Source: JAWOLE01 sp963815655 (GTDB lineage Bacteria > Acidobacteriota > Thermoanaerobaculia > UBA5066 > Gp7-AA6). From it: a stretch of 64,000 nt of DNA. Shown in pieces: positions 33,168 to 45,389 of the stretch. A model generated the notes under the pieces. It saw only the letters and a list, made by a program, of their open reading frames with translations. It searched no databases and had not been told where the DNA came from. The stretch spans positions 124,001 through 188,000 of the forward strand of contig CAWFHK010000001.1 of NCBI GenBank assembly GCA_963815655.1, written 5' to 3'. Position 1 is the first letter of the stretch. Every line of letters begins with the position of its first letter. The position numbers and the translations under genes were made by a program.

Positions 33168-34052
33168 TCAGCGCCGCGGGCTCGCGAAGAAGCCGCTGAA
33201 GAAGGCGGCGCGGCAAAGCAGGTCCCAGCGGTCTTCGTCGCGGGCGGTTCCCCACAGGCGGCGCAGACCGTACCGGGCTCCGTGGAGAACGCCGACGGCG
33301 AGCGGCTGGAGGATCGCCCTGGCCGCCAGGCCGGGGTGGAGCCGGGCGGCCCGCTGCGCGCCCAGCCCCGCCGCGCGCTGCCGCGCGAGGAACGTCTCGA
33401 TGCCTTCGTAGTGGTGCCGGTGCGCGCAGACGGCGCTCTCGCAGTAGATGGTCTTGCGGCCCTTGCGTGTCCATCGGTAGGCGAGCTCCGTGTCCTCGAA
33501 CGCGGCCGCCGAGAACTCCTCGTCGAACGGGTCCTCGAGAAACCACCGGGTGGGAGCGGAGGAGTTGGAGGCGTAGTGCGCGGTGTACGGGATCGGCTCG
33601 CCGTGCCGCAGGCCCTTGAAATAGAACTGCGGTCCCTCCGGAGCGAGGAAGCGCATGACGGGTGTGATCGGGGCGCCCGGCTCCCACTCGATAGGGCCCT
33701 GCACGCCGATCTCGCGACCCGCCGCCGCCTCGACGTGGCGCGCGAGCGCGTCCGCGCGGGGAGGCGTGTCGTCTCCCAGCAGAAGGATGCGCGCGGCCTG
33801 CGCGAGGGCGATCGCCCGGTTGCGGGCCCGGCCGGGCCCGCCCGGACTCAGGCGGATGGACCGCAGCTCGAAGCGGAAGCGATGGTCGCCTTCGAGCAGC
33901 TCCGGTGTGCCGTCGGTCGAGCCGTCGTCGGCGACGATGACCTCGAAGGGGCCATCGAGCCCGGTCTGCGCCTCGAGGGCCTGGAGCGTCAGGGGCAGGA
34001 TGGCGCTTCGGTTCCTCGTCGGAATGACGACCGAGAGCAGGGGAGCGCTCAT
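33168..34052 (-). CDS. family 2 glycosyltransferase
   Basis: 294 residues. LLSVVIPTRNRSAILPLTLQAL, VIVADDGSTDGTPELL, GPGRARNRAIALAQAARILLLGDDTPP (GDD in place of the usual DxD) and FEEDTELAYR-like AAFEDTELAYRWTRKG, all GT2 landmarks. ATG at 34050-34052 overlaps the MFS permease stop. Sugar donor and acceptor are not predictable. Belongs to the same minus-strand block as two further glycosyltransferases. Confidence 0.88.
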   Translation of the reverse strand: MSAPLLSVVIPTRNRSAILPLTLQALEAQTGLDGPFEVIVADDGSTDGTPELLEGDHRFRFELRSIRLSPGGPGRARNRAIALAQAARILLLGDDTPPRADALARHVEAAAGREIGVQGPIEWEPGAPITPVMRFLAPEGPQFYFKGLRHGEPIPYTAHYASNSSAPTRWFLEDPFDEEFSAAAFEDTELAYRWTRKGRKTIYCESAVCAHRHHYEGIETFLARQRAAGLGAQRAARLHPGLAARAILQPLAVGVLHGARYGLRRLWGTARDEDRWDLLCRAAFFSGFFASPRR

Positions 34053-35254
34053 GGCCGGCCCGGCTCCCTGGGCGCGAGGATTCTTCCTCGGAAGAGAAAA
34101 AGCGCGCCGGTCGCGGCGAGCGCCGTGGCGGCCCCGATCAGGAAGGCGGTTCGCGCGCCGAAGAGTTTCCACCAGAGACCGAACAGGATCGAAGCCGGCA
34201 GCGCCGCCAGGCCGACGCAGGCGTGGAAGGCCCCGAATGCGCGGCCGCGCGTCCTTTCTCCGGCGAGGTCCGCGATGAGCGCGCGCTCGGCCCCCTCGGT
34301 CGCCGCGAAGAAGAGGGCATAGAAGCCGAAGAGGGCCCAGATGTGGAGCGGCGCGGCCGCGAAGGCGAGGCCGGCGTAGGCGAGCGCGTAGATCAGCCAG
34401 CCGAGCGCGATCGTCGGGACCCGTCCGATCCGGTCCGAGAGGGCTCCGCCCGGGACTCCGAAGACCGCCTTGGCGCCGTTGAAGAAAGCCCACAGCAGCG
34501 GGAGCTGCCAGAGCGCAATGCCGCAGTCGCGGGCGCGCAGCAGCAGAAAGGCGTCGGTGGAGTTGGCCAGCGTGAACAGGGAGAAGATCGCGATGGCGGT
34601 CCACAGGGAAGGCGGGAGGCTCCCGGAGGGAGCGGCCCGAGAGCGCGGCGGCGCCTCCCGCTTCTTCTCCGGAATGCGCGTCAGGAGAAGGGCGACCGCG
34701 ACGAGGCCCGGCACGAGGGCGAGAAAGAAGAGGGTTCGCTCCTCCGCGATCCAGAATCGCAGCAGGAGCGCCGCCAGGGTCGGGCCGACCAGAGCGCCGG
34801 CGTTGTCCATGGCGCGCTGAATGCCGAAGGCGCGGCCGCGGCCGCCGGCGGGAGCGAGGTCCGCGAGCAGCGCGTCGCGGGGAGGAGTCCGCAGTCCCTT
34901 GCCGAGCCGGTCGGAGAAACGGATCGCGAGGACCTGCGCCCACGAAACGGCGAGGCCGGTCAGCGGCCGCGCGGCCGCGGCGATCGAATAGCCGAGGACG
35001 ACGAACGGCTTTCGCCGCCGGACCCTGTCCGACCACCAGCCCGCCGCCGCCTTCGCCAGGGATGCCGTGGCCTCGGCGACCCCTTCGATGAGGCCCAGTG
35101 CCGCCGGGCCGGCTCCGAGGACCCGGGTGATGAAGTCGGGCAGGAGCGGGTAGATCATCTCCGACGCGGTGTCGTTCAGAAACGACACCCAGCCGAGGGT
35201 GAGCACCCCCTTGTCGAGGGTCTCTTCCGACTTATTTAAGGAGTTTCTAGCCAA
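34049..35254 (-). CDS. MFS transporter
   Basis: 401 residues, 12 predicted helices. Starts with the conserved LTLGWVSFLNDTASEMIYPLLPDF of the UMF/YfmO-like MFS group, has the helix 2-3 loop motif GWWSDRVRRRKPFVVLGY and the matching second-half loop GGALSDRIGRVPTIALGW. Substrate unknown. Start is uncertain: TTG at 35252-35254 gives the longest protein; a GTG at 35204-35206 is closer to the conserved region. The first codons and upstream 30 bases are strongly A+T-rich for this genome, probably reflecting a promoter. Confidence 0.85.
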   Translation of the reverse strand: MARNSLNKSEETLDKGVLTLGWVSFLNDTASEMIYPLLPDFITRVLGAGPAALGLIEGVAEATASLAKAAAGWWSDRVRRRKPFVVLGYSIAAAARPLTGLAVSWAQVLAIRFSDRLGKGLRTPPRDALLADLAPAGGRGRAFGIQRAMDNAGALVGPTLAALLLRFWIAEERTLFFLALVPGLVAVALLLTRIPEKKREAPPRSRAAPSGSLPPSLWTAIAIFSLFTLANSTDAFLLLRARDCGIALWQLPLLWAFFNGAKAVFGVPGGALSDRIGRVPTIALGWLIYALAYAGLAFAAAPLHIWALFGFYALFFAATEGAERALIADLAGERTRGRAFGAFHACVGLAALPASILFGLWWKLFGARTAFLIGAATALAATGALFLFRGRILAPREPGRP

Positions 35255-35280
35255 GATCCTTATTTATTTAGTAAAAATCC

Positions 35281-35355
35281 GGTGTTCTATGCCCGGTGTT
35301 CGGGGCTCGGGGGAACCGGCCACCGGGCACTGCGTACCGGGCACCGAGTTTCCCG
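35281..35355. repeat. heptad-phased inverted array, locus 11
   Basis: Left arm GGTGTTC, TATGCCC, GGTGTTC, GGGGCTC (35281-35317); right arm GGCCACC GGGCACT GCGTACC GGGCACC GAGTTTC (35318-35355), roughly the reverse complement with almost no loop. It sits in the divergent gap between the MFS gene and recO, so it lies upstream of both. Confidence 0.75.
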
Positions 35356-35374
35356 GTCATCATAATCAAGCATC

Positions 35375-36118
35375 ATGCGCCACCGCGTCTCGGACGCCTT
35401 CATCCTGGGGACGCATCCGTTGCGGGAGAAGGACCGCATCGTCTCATTTCTGACGCGGGACACCGGGAAGAAGCGGGGAGTGGCGCGCGGCGCGCGCGGT
35501 GCCCGCAGCCAGTTCGCGGGACTGCTCGAGCCGATGACCGAGGGCCGCATCGCCTATTTCGAGAGGGAGGGGCGCGAGCTCGTCTCGATCGATTCCCTCG
35601 ACGCCATCCGTCCTTCCTTCTCTCTCTCGAAGGACCTCGACCGCGCGCTCCTCCTCTCGGCCCTGGCGGAGAGCCTGCAGACCTTCGTCTCCGACTCCGA
35701 TCCGGCCGAGCCGTTCTACCGTCTCGCGCGTCACGTTCTGGACGCCCTGTTCGCCGGCGGCGCGCCGGCGGCGGTGCGCGCCTACTTTGACGTCTGGATC
35801 CTGAAGCTCTCCGGTCTCTTCCCGGCAACGGCGGTGTGCGCCGGATGCGAACGGCCTCTCGATCCGAAGCTCCCTCTCCTCTTCGACGGCCGCCGGCCCG
35901 GTTTCGTCTGCCCCGATTGCCGCGCGGGCGAGGCCGTGCGCGTCTCTCCGGGCGCCGCGGAGACCCTGCGCGCGTTCCTCTCCTCCCCGTTCGACGCGGC
36001 GAAGCCGCACAGGGGAACCCCGGAGATCTCCGCGGTGGCGGGACTCGCGCGCCGCCACTTCCTCGGGCACGAGCTGAAGTCGCAGAGGGTGCTCGAGGAG
36101 GTGCTCGGCAATGGATAA
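35375..36118 (+). CDS. recO: DNA repair protein RecO
   Basis: 247 residues. Recombination mediator helping RecA load on SSB-coated DNA. Seen: N-terminal OB-fold (SDAFILGTHPLREKDRIVSFLTRDTGKKRGVARGAR), helical middle, and a four-Cys zinc finger (C-AG-C ... C-PD-C, about 152-183) followed by the C-terminal helix. First gene of a recO-glyQ-glyS-ppdK block, an association seen in several bacterial phyla. The ATG follows repeat locus 11 by about 20 bases. Confidence 0.93.
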   Translation: MRHRVSDAFILGTHPLREKDRIVSFLTRDTGKKRGVARGARGARSQFAGLLEPMTEGRIAYFEREGRELVSIDSLDAIRPSFSLSKDLDRALLLSALAESLQTFVSDSDPAEPFYRLARHVLDALFAGGAPAAVRAYFDVWILKLSGLFPATAVCAGCERPLDPKLPLLFDGRRPGFVCPDCRAGEAVRVSPGAAETLRAFLSSPFDAAKPHRGTPEISAVAGLARRHFLGHELKSQRVLEEVLGNG

Positions 36119-36136
36119 GCTAGACTTCCCGATTCC

Positions 36137-37048
36137 ATGCTGACGCTTCAACGGGCCATCGCCGCTCTCACCGCCTTCTGGGAGGAGGAAGGGTGCCTGA
36201 TCCAGCAGCCCTACGACATGCCCATGGGCGCCGGGACGATGCACCCGGCGACGTTCCTGAAGGTGCTGGGGCCGGATCCCTGGAGCTGCGCCTACGTTCA
36301 ACCCTCGCGGCGCCCGGCCGACGGCCGCTACGGCGAGAACCCCTTCCGCCTGGGCAAGCACCTGCAACTCCAGGTCGTCCTGAAGCCTTCCCCCGAGGAC
36401 GTCCAGCGGACCTATCTGCGCAGTCTCGAGCGGCTCGGGGTCGTCCTGGCCGAGCACGACATCCGATTCGAAGAGGACAACTGGGAGGCGCCGACTCTCG
36501 GCGCCTGGGGTGTCGGGTGGCAGGTCGTGATGGACGGCATGGAGATCACGCAGTTCACCTACTTCCAGCAGGCCGGGGGCATCGACCTGTCCCCGATCAC
36601 CGCCGAGATCACGTACGGACTCGAGAGGATCGCGATGTTCCTCTCGAAGGTGAATTCCATCTACGACGTGATGTGGAACGAAACCGTCTCCTACGGGGAA
36701 GTCCGCCGGGCCGAGGAGGTCGAGCTGTCGCGGTACGGCTTCGAGGTCGCGGACGTGGAGCTCCAGGGGCTGCTCTTCGACCGCTACGAGCGGGAGGCCG
36801 GGCGAGCCCTGGAGGCTGGCTGCGTCCTGGCCGCCTACGAGGCGGCGCTCTCCTGCTCGCACGCGTTCAATCTGCTCGATGCCCGCGGGGCCGTGTCGGC
36901 GACGGACCGCGTGGGATTCATCCGGCGCGTGCGCGACCTCGCCTGTTCCTGCGCCCGCGCGTACCTGGCGGCCCGCGAGGGACCGGCCGGGAACCGCGAG
37001 GTTTCAGGTTCCACGTTCCAGGTTTCAGGAAGCTCCCGGACCTCTTGA
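36137..37048 (+). CDS. glyQ: glycyl-tRNA synthetase alpha subunit
   Basis: 303 residues. Catalytic subunit of the alpha2-beta2 enzyme. Seen: class II motifs in EEEGCLIQQPYDMPMGAGTMHPATFLKVLGP, WSCAYVQPSRRPADGRYGENPFRLGKHLQLQVVLKPSP, FEEDNWEAPTLGAWGVGWQVVMDGMEITQFTYFQQAGG and the family-typical helical C-terminus. Oddity: the last 16 or so residues (VSGSTFQVSGSS) are encoded by repeat locus 12, so the tail is not conserved protein sequence but translated heptamer array. Confidence 0.96.
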   Translation: MLTLQRAIAALTAFWEEEGCLIQQPYDMPMGAGTMHPATFLKVLGPDPWSCAYVQPSRRPADGRYGENPFRLGKHLQLQVVLKPSPEDVQRTYLRSLERLGVVLAEHDIRFEEDNWEAPTLGAWGVGWQVVMDGMEITQFTYFQQAGGIDLSPITAEITYGLERIAMFLSKVNSIYDVMWNETVSYGEVRRAEEVELSRYGFEVADVELQGLLFDRYEREAGRALEAGCVLAAYEAALSCSHAFNLLDARGAVSATDRVGFIRRVRDLACSCARAYLAAREGPAGNREVSGSTFQVSGSSRTS

Positions 37049-37064
37049 AACTTGAAACCTGGGA
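36999..37064. repeat. heptad-phased inverted array, locus 12, partly coding
   Basis: Left arm AGGTTTC, AGGTTCC, ACGTTCC, AGGTTTC, AGG (36999-37029) lies inside the glyQ reading frame and is translated; right arm CTTGAAA, CTTGAAA, CCTGGGA (37044-37064) contains the glyQ stop (37046-37048). The next gene begins 21 bases later. Confidence 0.8.
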
Positions 37065-37085
37065 CGCGTCTCTGATGGTCACCCC

Positions 37086-39166
37086 ATGAACCGGCACGAC
37101 TTTCTTCTGGAGATCCGGACGGAGGAGATCCCGGCGGCTTCGCTTCAGTCAGCGCGCCAGGACCTGCTGACGCGCGTCACCGAGGAGCTCGCGCAAGCGG
37201 GGCTCGCGGCGGAGTCCTCCCAGTCGCTCGCCACGCCGCGGCGCCTGATCCTGCTCCTGTGGGGGCTTCCGGAACGCCAGGAGGACCGCGTCTCGGAGGT
37301 CCTGGGTCCGCCTGCCGCGGTCGCGTTCGACGCCGAGGGAAAGCCGACGCGCGCGGGAGAGGGTTTCGCGCGCGCGCAGAAAGTGGACCCCGCCGGCCTG
37401 GTCGTCGTCGAAACGCCGCGCGGGGCGACGGCGGCGGCGCGCCGGACGGTGCCCGGACGCCCGGCCCGGGAAGTTCTCGCGGAAATCGTCCCGCGGGCCG
37501 TATCCCTGCTCACGTTCGCCAAGACGATGCGCTGGGGATCGGGCGAGCGCGCCTTCGTCCGTCCGGTGCGCGGGCTCGTCGCTCTTCTCGCCGGCCGGGT
37601 CGTTGCGACGGAGATCCTCGGAGTCGCGGCCGCGGATTCGACCCGCGGCCACCGCATCCTCTCCGACGAAGAGTTCTCCGTCGCCGGGCCGGAAGACTAC
37701 CTGGAGAAGTTGCGCGCGCGGGGGGTCGAGCCGGACGGGCAGGCGCGCCGCCGCGCGATCCTGGAAACGGCGCGCCGGCTGGCGGCCGAAGTCGGAGGCT
37801 CGATCGAAGCGGACGCCGATCTCGCCGCGACGCTCGCCGACCTGGTGGAATGGCCGGGGGCGGTCCGCGGCTCGTTCGCTCCGGAGTTCCTCGCCCTGCC
37901 CGAGGAGGTCACGACGACGGCGATGCGCACGCACCAGAAGTACCTGCCGGTGCGGGGAGAATCCGGCCTGATGCCCTACTTCGTCGCGGTCATGGACAAC
38001 CGCGACGACCCGAAGGGCCTGATCGCCAGGGGAAACGAGTGGGTCTTGAACGCCCGCCTCGCCGACGCGCGCTTCTTCTTCGACGAGGACGTCCGCGAGA
38101 CCCTCGAGTCGCGGCTGCCGCAGCTCTCGCGGCTCTCCTTCCAGGACCGCCTCGGCGACTACCGTCAGAAGGCGGCGCGCCTGGAAGAGCTCTCCGAGGT
38201 GATCGCGCGCGCCGTCGAGCGGCCGGACCTCGCCGAGACGGTCCGCCTGGCGGCGCGGCTCGCGAAGACGGACCTGACGACGCGCATGGTCAAGGAGTTC
38301 ACCGACCTGCAGGGAGTCGTCGGCGGCATCTATGCCCGCCGCGAGGGGTACCCCGATCCGGTCTGGAAGGCGATCTACGACCAGTACCGGCCGGCCGCGG
38401 CGGGAGGCGATCCGCCGCGCGAGGCCGCCGGGGGCATCGTCTCGCTGGCGGACCGGTTCGACACGCTGGCCGGCTTCTTTCAGATCGGCCTCGTTCCCAC
38501 CGGCTCCCGGGACCCCTACGGGCTGCGGCGGGCGGCCTACGGCGCCGTCGCGATCATCCTCGGCCAGGGCTGGCGAATTGACTGGAAGCCGGTCCTCGGC
38601 CGCGCCCTCGCGCTCTCGCCCGGCGGCGCGGGCGCCGGCGAAGCGGACGCGGCGCTCGAGGCGCTCGAGGCGTTCTTCGCGGAGAGGCTCCGCAACCTCC
38701 TCGAGCGGCGCGGGCAGACGCACGACGAGATCGCGGCCGTCGCCGGCGCCGGCGTCTGGGACTTCGCGGACGTCGCGGACCGGGCGCTCGCCCTCTCCCA
38801 GGCGCGAAAGCAGATGGACTTCCGTTCGCTCATCCTCGCCTCCAAGCGCATCCGCAACATCCTCGGCGAGGAGCATCCGCCCGCTCCCTCGGCCGACCTC
38901 TACCGCGAGGACGCGGAGAGGAGGCTGGCCGCCGATTTCCTCCAGGCGCGGGCGGTGATCGAGGACCTCGCGGCCGCGCGGCACTACCGGGAGGCCCTGG
39001 AGATGATCGCCTCGATCGGCCCCTCCCTCGACCGCTTCTTCGTGGAGGTGCTGGTCAATTGCCCGGAGGAGGATCTGAGGCGCAACCGGCTTGCCCTGCT
39101 GGCCTCGATTCAGAAACAATTCTCGCGGATCGCGGATTTTTCGGAGATCGTCGTGGAGAAGGAAAA

Positions 39167-39170
<4 letters not shown>
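37086..39170 (+). CDS. glyS: glycyl-tRNA synthetase beta subunit
   Basis: 694 residues, normal length. Required for tRNA recognition in the bacterial heterotetrameric GlyRS. Seen: FLLEIRTEEIPAASL at the N-terminus, TPRRL, FAKTMRWGSG, RPVRGLVAL, LPEEVTTTAMRTHQKYLPV, NRDDPKGLIARGNEWVLNARLADARFFFDED, DRLGDYRQKAARL, LVPTGSRDPYGLRRAAYG and the C-terminal anticodon-binding segment. Stop overlaps the ppdK ATG by four bases. Confidence 0.96.
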
Positions 39171-41880
<2,710 letters not shown>

Positions 41881-41884
<4 letters not shown>

Positions 41885-43533
41885 TCGCGGCGGCCGCCGC
41901 TCTCGCGTTCGCCATGACCTCCGCCGCGCCGAGGCCCGCCGATCTCGTCCTCCTCTCGGCGAAGATCTGGACGGGCGATGCGGACCTGCCGGAGGCGCAG
42001 GCGCTGGCCGCGCTCGGCGGCCGGATCGTCGCGGTCGGGAGCGACGCCGAGATCGCCCGGTGGCGCGGGCCGGCCACGCGGGTGATCGACGCCGGCGGGA
42101 AGCGGGTCGTGCCGGGGTTCATCGATTCCCACGCCCACATGACGATGGGCGGACTGAATCTCCTCGCCGTGGACCTGCGAAAGACGCGCGACGAGGCGGA
42201 TTTCACGCGGCGGCTGGCGGAGTTCGCGAAGGGACGGCCGGCCGGCCGGTGGATCACCGACGGCGCCTGGGACCATCAGCAATGGCCGGTGCCTCGTCTC
42301 CCCACGCGCGCCCTCCTCGATCCCGCGACGGGAGACCGTCCGACCTGCCTCGCGCGGCAGGACGGCCACATGGTCGTCTGCAACAGCCTCGCGTTGAAGC
42401 TCGCGAAGATCACGCGCGACACACCGGACCCGCCGGGAGGCGTCATCGTGCGCGACGCCGCGGGCGAGCCGACGGGAGTCCTGAAGGACGCGGCGATGGA
42501 CGCGATCTGGGCCGTGCGGCCGCCCCGGACCCTCGAGGATCTCGTCGCGGCCCTCTCGGCGGCGATGAAACACGCCGCGGAGCGGGGCGTGACCTCGGTC
42601 CAGGACCTTCCGGGAAATCCGCGGGACCTCGACGCCTGGGAGCAGCTGCGGCGCTCCGGGAGGATGACGGTCCGCGTCAACTACCGCCCGTCGCTCTCCG
42701 AGTGGGAGAAGGCGCGCGACCGGCGCGCCGCGATGAAGAACGACGAGTGGCTGCGCGTCGGCGGCGTCAAGGGGTACGCCGACGGTTCGCTGGGATCCGG
42801 GACCGCCCTTTTCTTCGAGCCGTACGCGGACGATCCGAAGTCCTCCGGCGTCTTCGCGGCGGAGGCGATCCCGCTCTCGAGGATGGAAGAGCGCGTCGCC
42901 GCCGCCGACCGGGCCGGCCTCCAGGTCGAGATCCACGCGATCGGGGACCGCGCCAACGCCGAGATCCTGGATCTGTACGAGAGGGTCGCGAAGAGAAACG
43001 GCGCGAAGGACCGGCGGTTCCGAATCGAGCACGCCCAGCACCTGCGCGCCTCCGACATCCCCCGATTCGGGAAGCTCGGCGTCGTCGCCTCGGTCGAGCC
43101 CTATCACGCGATCGACGACGGCCGCTGGGCCGAAAAGCGGATCGGCCGCGAGCGCTGCAGGACGACCTACGCCTTCCGGTCGCTCTCGGACGCCGGCTCG
43201 CGGCTCGCCTTCGGCTCCGACTGGGACGTCGCTCCCCTCTCGCCGCTCTCGGGCATCGACGCCGCGGTGACGCGCCGCACGATCGACGGGAAGAACCCGG
43301 GAGGCTGGTTTCCCGAGCAGAAGATCACGGTCGTGGAGGCCCTGCGCGCCTACACTTCGTCCGCCGCCTACGCCGCCTTCGAGGAAAACGAGAAGGGAAT
43401 TCTCTCCGCCGGCAGGCTTGCCGACTTCGTGGTCCTCTCCGCGGACCTCCTCTCCATTGCGCCGGAACGAATCGAGAAGACGACGGTCGTCATGACCGTG
43501 GTCGGCGGCAAGGCCGTCTACGGGGGTCCCTGA
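41881..43533 (+). CDS. amidohydrolase family 3 (YtcJ-like) protein
   Basis: 550 residues. Metal-dependent hydrolase: VVPGFIDSHAHMTMGGL with HxH ligands (about 83-85), Lys-containing VKGYADGSLGSGTALFFEPY, EIHAIGDRAN and FRIEHAQHL with metal His residues, and FGSDWDVAPLSPLSGI with the catalytic Asp. The hydrophobic N-terminus (AAAAALAFAMTSAA) may be a signal peptide, which would put it in the periplasm. Substrate unknown. ATG overlaps the ppdK stop, so it is part of the same operon. Confidence 0.9.
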
Positions 43534-43548
43534 TTTCCGGTCTTAGAC

Positions 43549-43577
43549 TAGGGACCGGGGACCAGGGCCAGGGACGC
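43549..43577. repeat. heptad-phased array, locus 13 (single arm)
   Basis: TAGGGAC, CGGGGAC, CAGGGCC, AGGGACG (43549-43577) between the amidohydrolase and mutL. No inverted partner. The G-rich units directly precede the mutL ATG (3 bases) and could serve as its ribosome-binding site. Confidence 0.65.
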
Positions 43578-43580
43578 ACA

Positions 43581-45311
43581 ATGCCGAAGATCCACCGCCT
43601 CTCGAGCGAGGTCATCGACCGGATCGCCGCGGGCGAGGTGGTGGAGCGGCCGGCCTCCGTCGTCAAGGAGCTGATCGAGAACGCCCTGGATGCCGGCGCC
43701 TCCCGCATCGAGGTGGATCTCGGGGCCGGAGGCATCGAGCGCATTCTCGTGCGCGACGACGGCTGCGGGATGTCGCCGGAGGACGCTCGGCTCTCGCTCG
43801 AGCGCCACGCGACGTCCAAGATCTCCTCCGACGAAGACCTGTCGGAGATCCGCAGCTACGGCTTCCGCGGCGAGGCGCTCCCCTCGATCGCGTCCGTGTC
43901 GAAGCTCACCCTGACGACGTCCGACGGCTCTTCGCCGGAGGCGATCCGGCTGTCAATCGAATACGGCGGAAAGGTCGCGCAGGAACCGGCCGGCCGGCCC
44001 AGGGGGACCGACGTGCTCGTCGAGGGCCTCTTCGCCCACACCCCGGCCCGGCGGAAATTCCTCGCGAAGCCCGAGTCCGAGGCCCGGGCCGCCGCGGCGG
44101 CCGTCACGCGCGCCGCCCTGGCCAATCCTTCGGTCGCTTTTTCCCTGCGCTCCAACGGGCGCGAGACCCTGGACGCGCCCTCCGCCGTGGACCGCGCCGC
44201 GCGCGTCCTCCAGGTCTTCGGGCGCGAGACCCTGGGAGAGCTCGAGGAGTTCGAGGCGCGCTCGGGACCTCTGCGGCTGACCGGTTTCGTGACGCGCGGC
44301 TCCGTCACGTTCGCGAGCCGCCGGTTCCAGTATCTCTTCGTCAACGGCCGCCCGATCGAGGACCGCGCCCTGACCCGGGCCGTCGGCCAGGCCTCGCGCG
44401 ACGCGATCCGCACCGACCGCCATCCGGCGGTGTTTCTCTTCCTGGCCGCGGCGGGCGGCGACGTGGACGTCAACGTCTCCCCGGCCAAGACGCAGGTCCG
44501 CTTCGCCGACGCGGGAACGGCCTACCGGCTCGTCTACCACGCGCTCACCTCGGCGTTGATCTCGGGCAAGGAGGAGCGCCGGCTGCGGCCGGTCTCCAAC
44601 GCGGGACCCCCCCCCTCCGTCGCCGAGCCGGCGGATTCCTACGGCGGGGACCGGACGCCGCCCGCTTCGCGGCACACCCCTTTTCCTGCGCCCCCGATCA
44701 CTCCCGCGCCCCCGGCGGCCCCCGCCGAAAAGAAGCCCCCCGAGATCGTGGCGATCGGGCAGCACCGCGAGTCCTACATCCTCGCTTCGGGCCCGGAGGG
44801 GCTCCTCGTGATCGACCAGCACGCGGCCCACGAGAGGATCCTGTACGAGCGGCTGCGGGACCGCATCGCTTCCGGGCGCGTCCTCTCGCAGCGGCTCCTG
44901 ATGCGCGCCCTCTTCGAGGCCACTCCGGAGGAAGCGGAGACGCTGGCCTCGGCCTTCGAGGACCTCTCCGCGGCTGGTTTCGAGATCGAGCCGATGTCGG
45001 GAAATTCCTACGCGATCGCGGCGCTCCCGGCCGAGACCACCAACCGCGATCCCGGAGACACCCTGCGCGAGGCGCTCGCCGCCCTGGCGCAGCCGGGCCC
45101 CGGCGACGCCGCCGAGCGGCGCGACCGGCTCGTGGCGAGGCTCGCGTGCCGAAGCGCCGTGACGATCCGCTACCACCTGGCGCCGGAGGAGATCCGGCAC
45201 CTGCTCTCCGACTGGGTCAAGGCCAACGACCGGTTCACGTGCCCGCACGGCAGACCTGTGGTGCTGTCCATGACCGAGGAAGATCTGGAGAAGTATTTCA
45301 AGCGCCGGTGA
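43581..45311 (+). CDS. mutL: DNA mismatch repair protein MutL (endonuclease type)
   Basis: 576 residues. Seen: GHKL ATPase (IDRIAAGEVVERPASVVKEL, ENALDAGA, DDGCGM, YGFRGEAL), the linker with many Pro, and the C-terminal domain with the endonuclease motif set DQHAAHERILYE (DQHAx2Ex4E), LACRSAV and CPHGRP. These motifs are known to mark MutL proteins that nick DNA, as opposed to the E. coli type. No mutS in the window. ATG is preceded by the G-rich repeat locus 13. Confidence 0.95.
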   Translation: MPKIHRLSSEVIDRIAAGEVVERPASVVKELIENALDAGASRIEVDLGAGGIERILVRDDGCGMSPEDARLSLERHATSKISSDEDLSEIRSYGFRGEALPSIASVSKLTLTTSDGSSPEAIRLSIEYGGKVAQEPAGRPRGTDVLVEGLFAHTPARRKFLAKPESEARAAAAAVTRAALANPSVAFSLRSNGRETLDAPSAVDRAARVLQVFGRETLGELEEFEARSGPLRLTGFVTRGSVTFASRRFQYLFVNGRPIEDRALTRAVGQASRDAIRTDRHPAVFLFLAAAGGDVDVNVSPAKTQVRFADAGTAYRLVYHALTSALISGKEERRLRPVSNAGPPPSVAEPADSYGGDRTPPASRHTPFPAPPITPAPPAAPAEKKPPEIVAIGQHRESYILASGPEGLLVIDQHAAHERILYERLRDRIASGRVLSQRLLMRALFEATPEEAETLASAFEDLSAAGFEIEPMSGNSYAIAALPAETTNRDPGDTLREALAALAQPGPGDAAERRDRLVARLACRSAVTIRYHLAPEEIRHLLSDWVKANDRFTCPHGRPVVLSMTEEDLEKYFKRR

Positions 45312-45389
45312 TTCGGGTTTTCGGGTATTCGGTTGTCGGGATTCGGTGTTCGGTGGGGCTTACCCGAGCACCGAACACCGAATACCGGC
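45310..45389. repeat. heptad-phased inverted array, locus 14
   Basis: Left arm GATTCGG, GTTTTCG, GGTATTC, GGTTGTC, GGGATTC, GGTGTTC (45310-45358) begins in the mutL stop codon; right arm CCGAGCA, CCGAACA, CCGAATA, CCGGCC (45364-45389) ends at the base before the stop codon of the opposing gene. Loop about five bases. A stop-to-stop hairpin between convergent genes. Confidence 0.85.

Noticed and set aside
37149..39119. 656-codon minus-strand open frame
   Set aside because: Antisense to glyS, whose plus-strand protein is fully recognisable. High G+C removes stops from the opposite strand.
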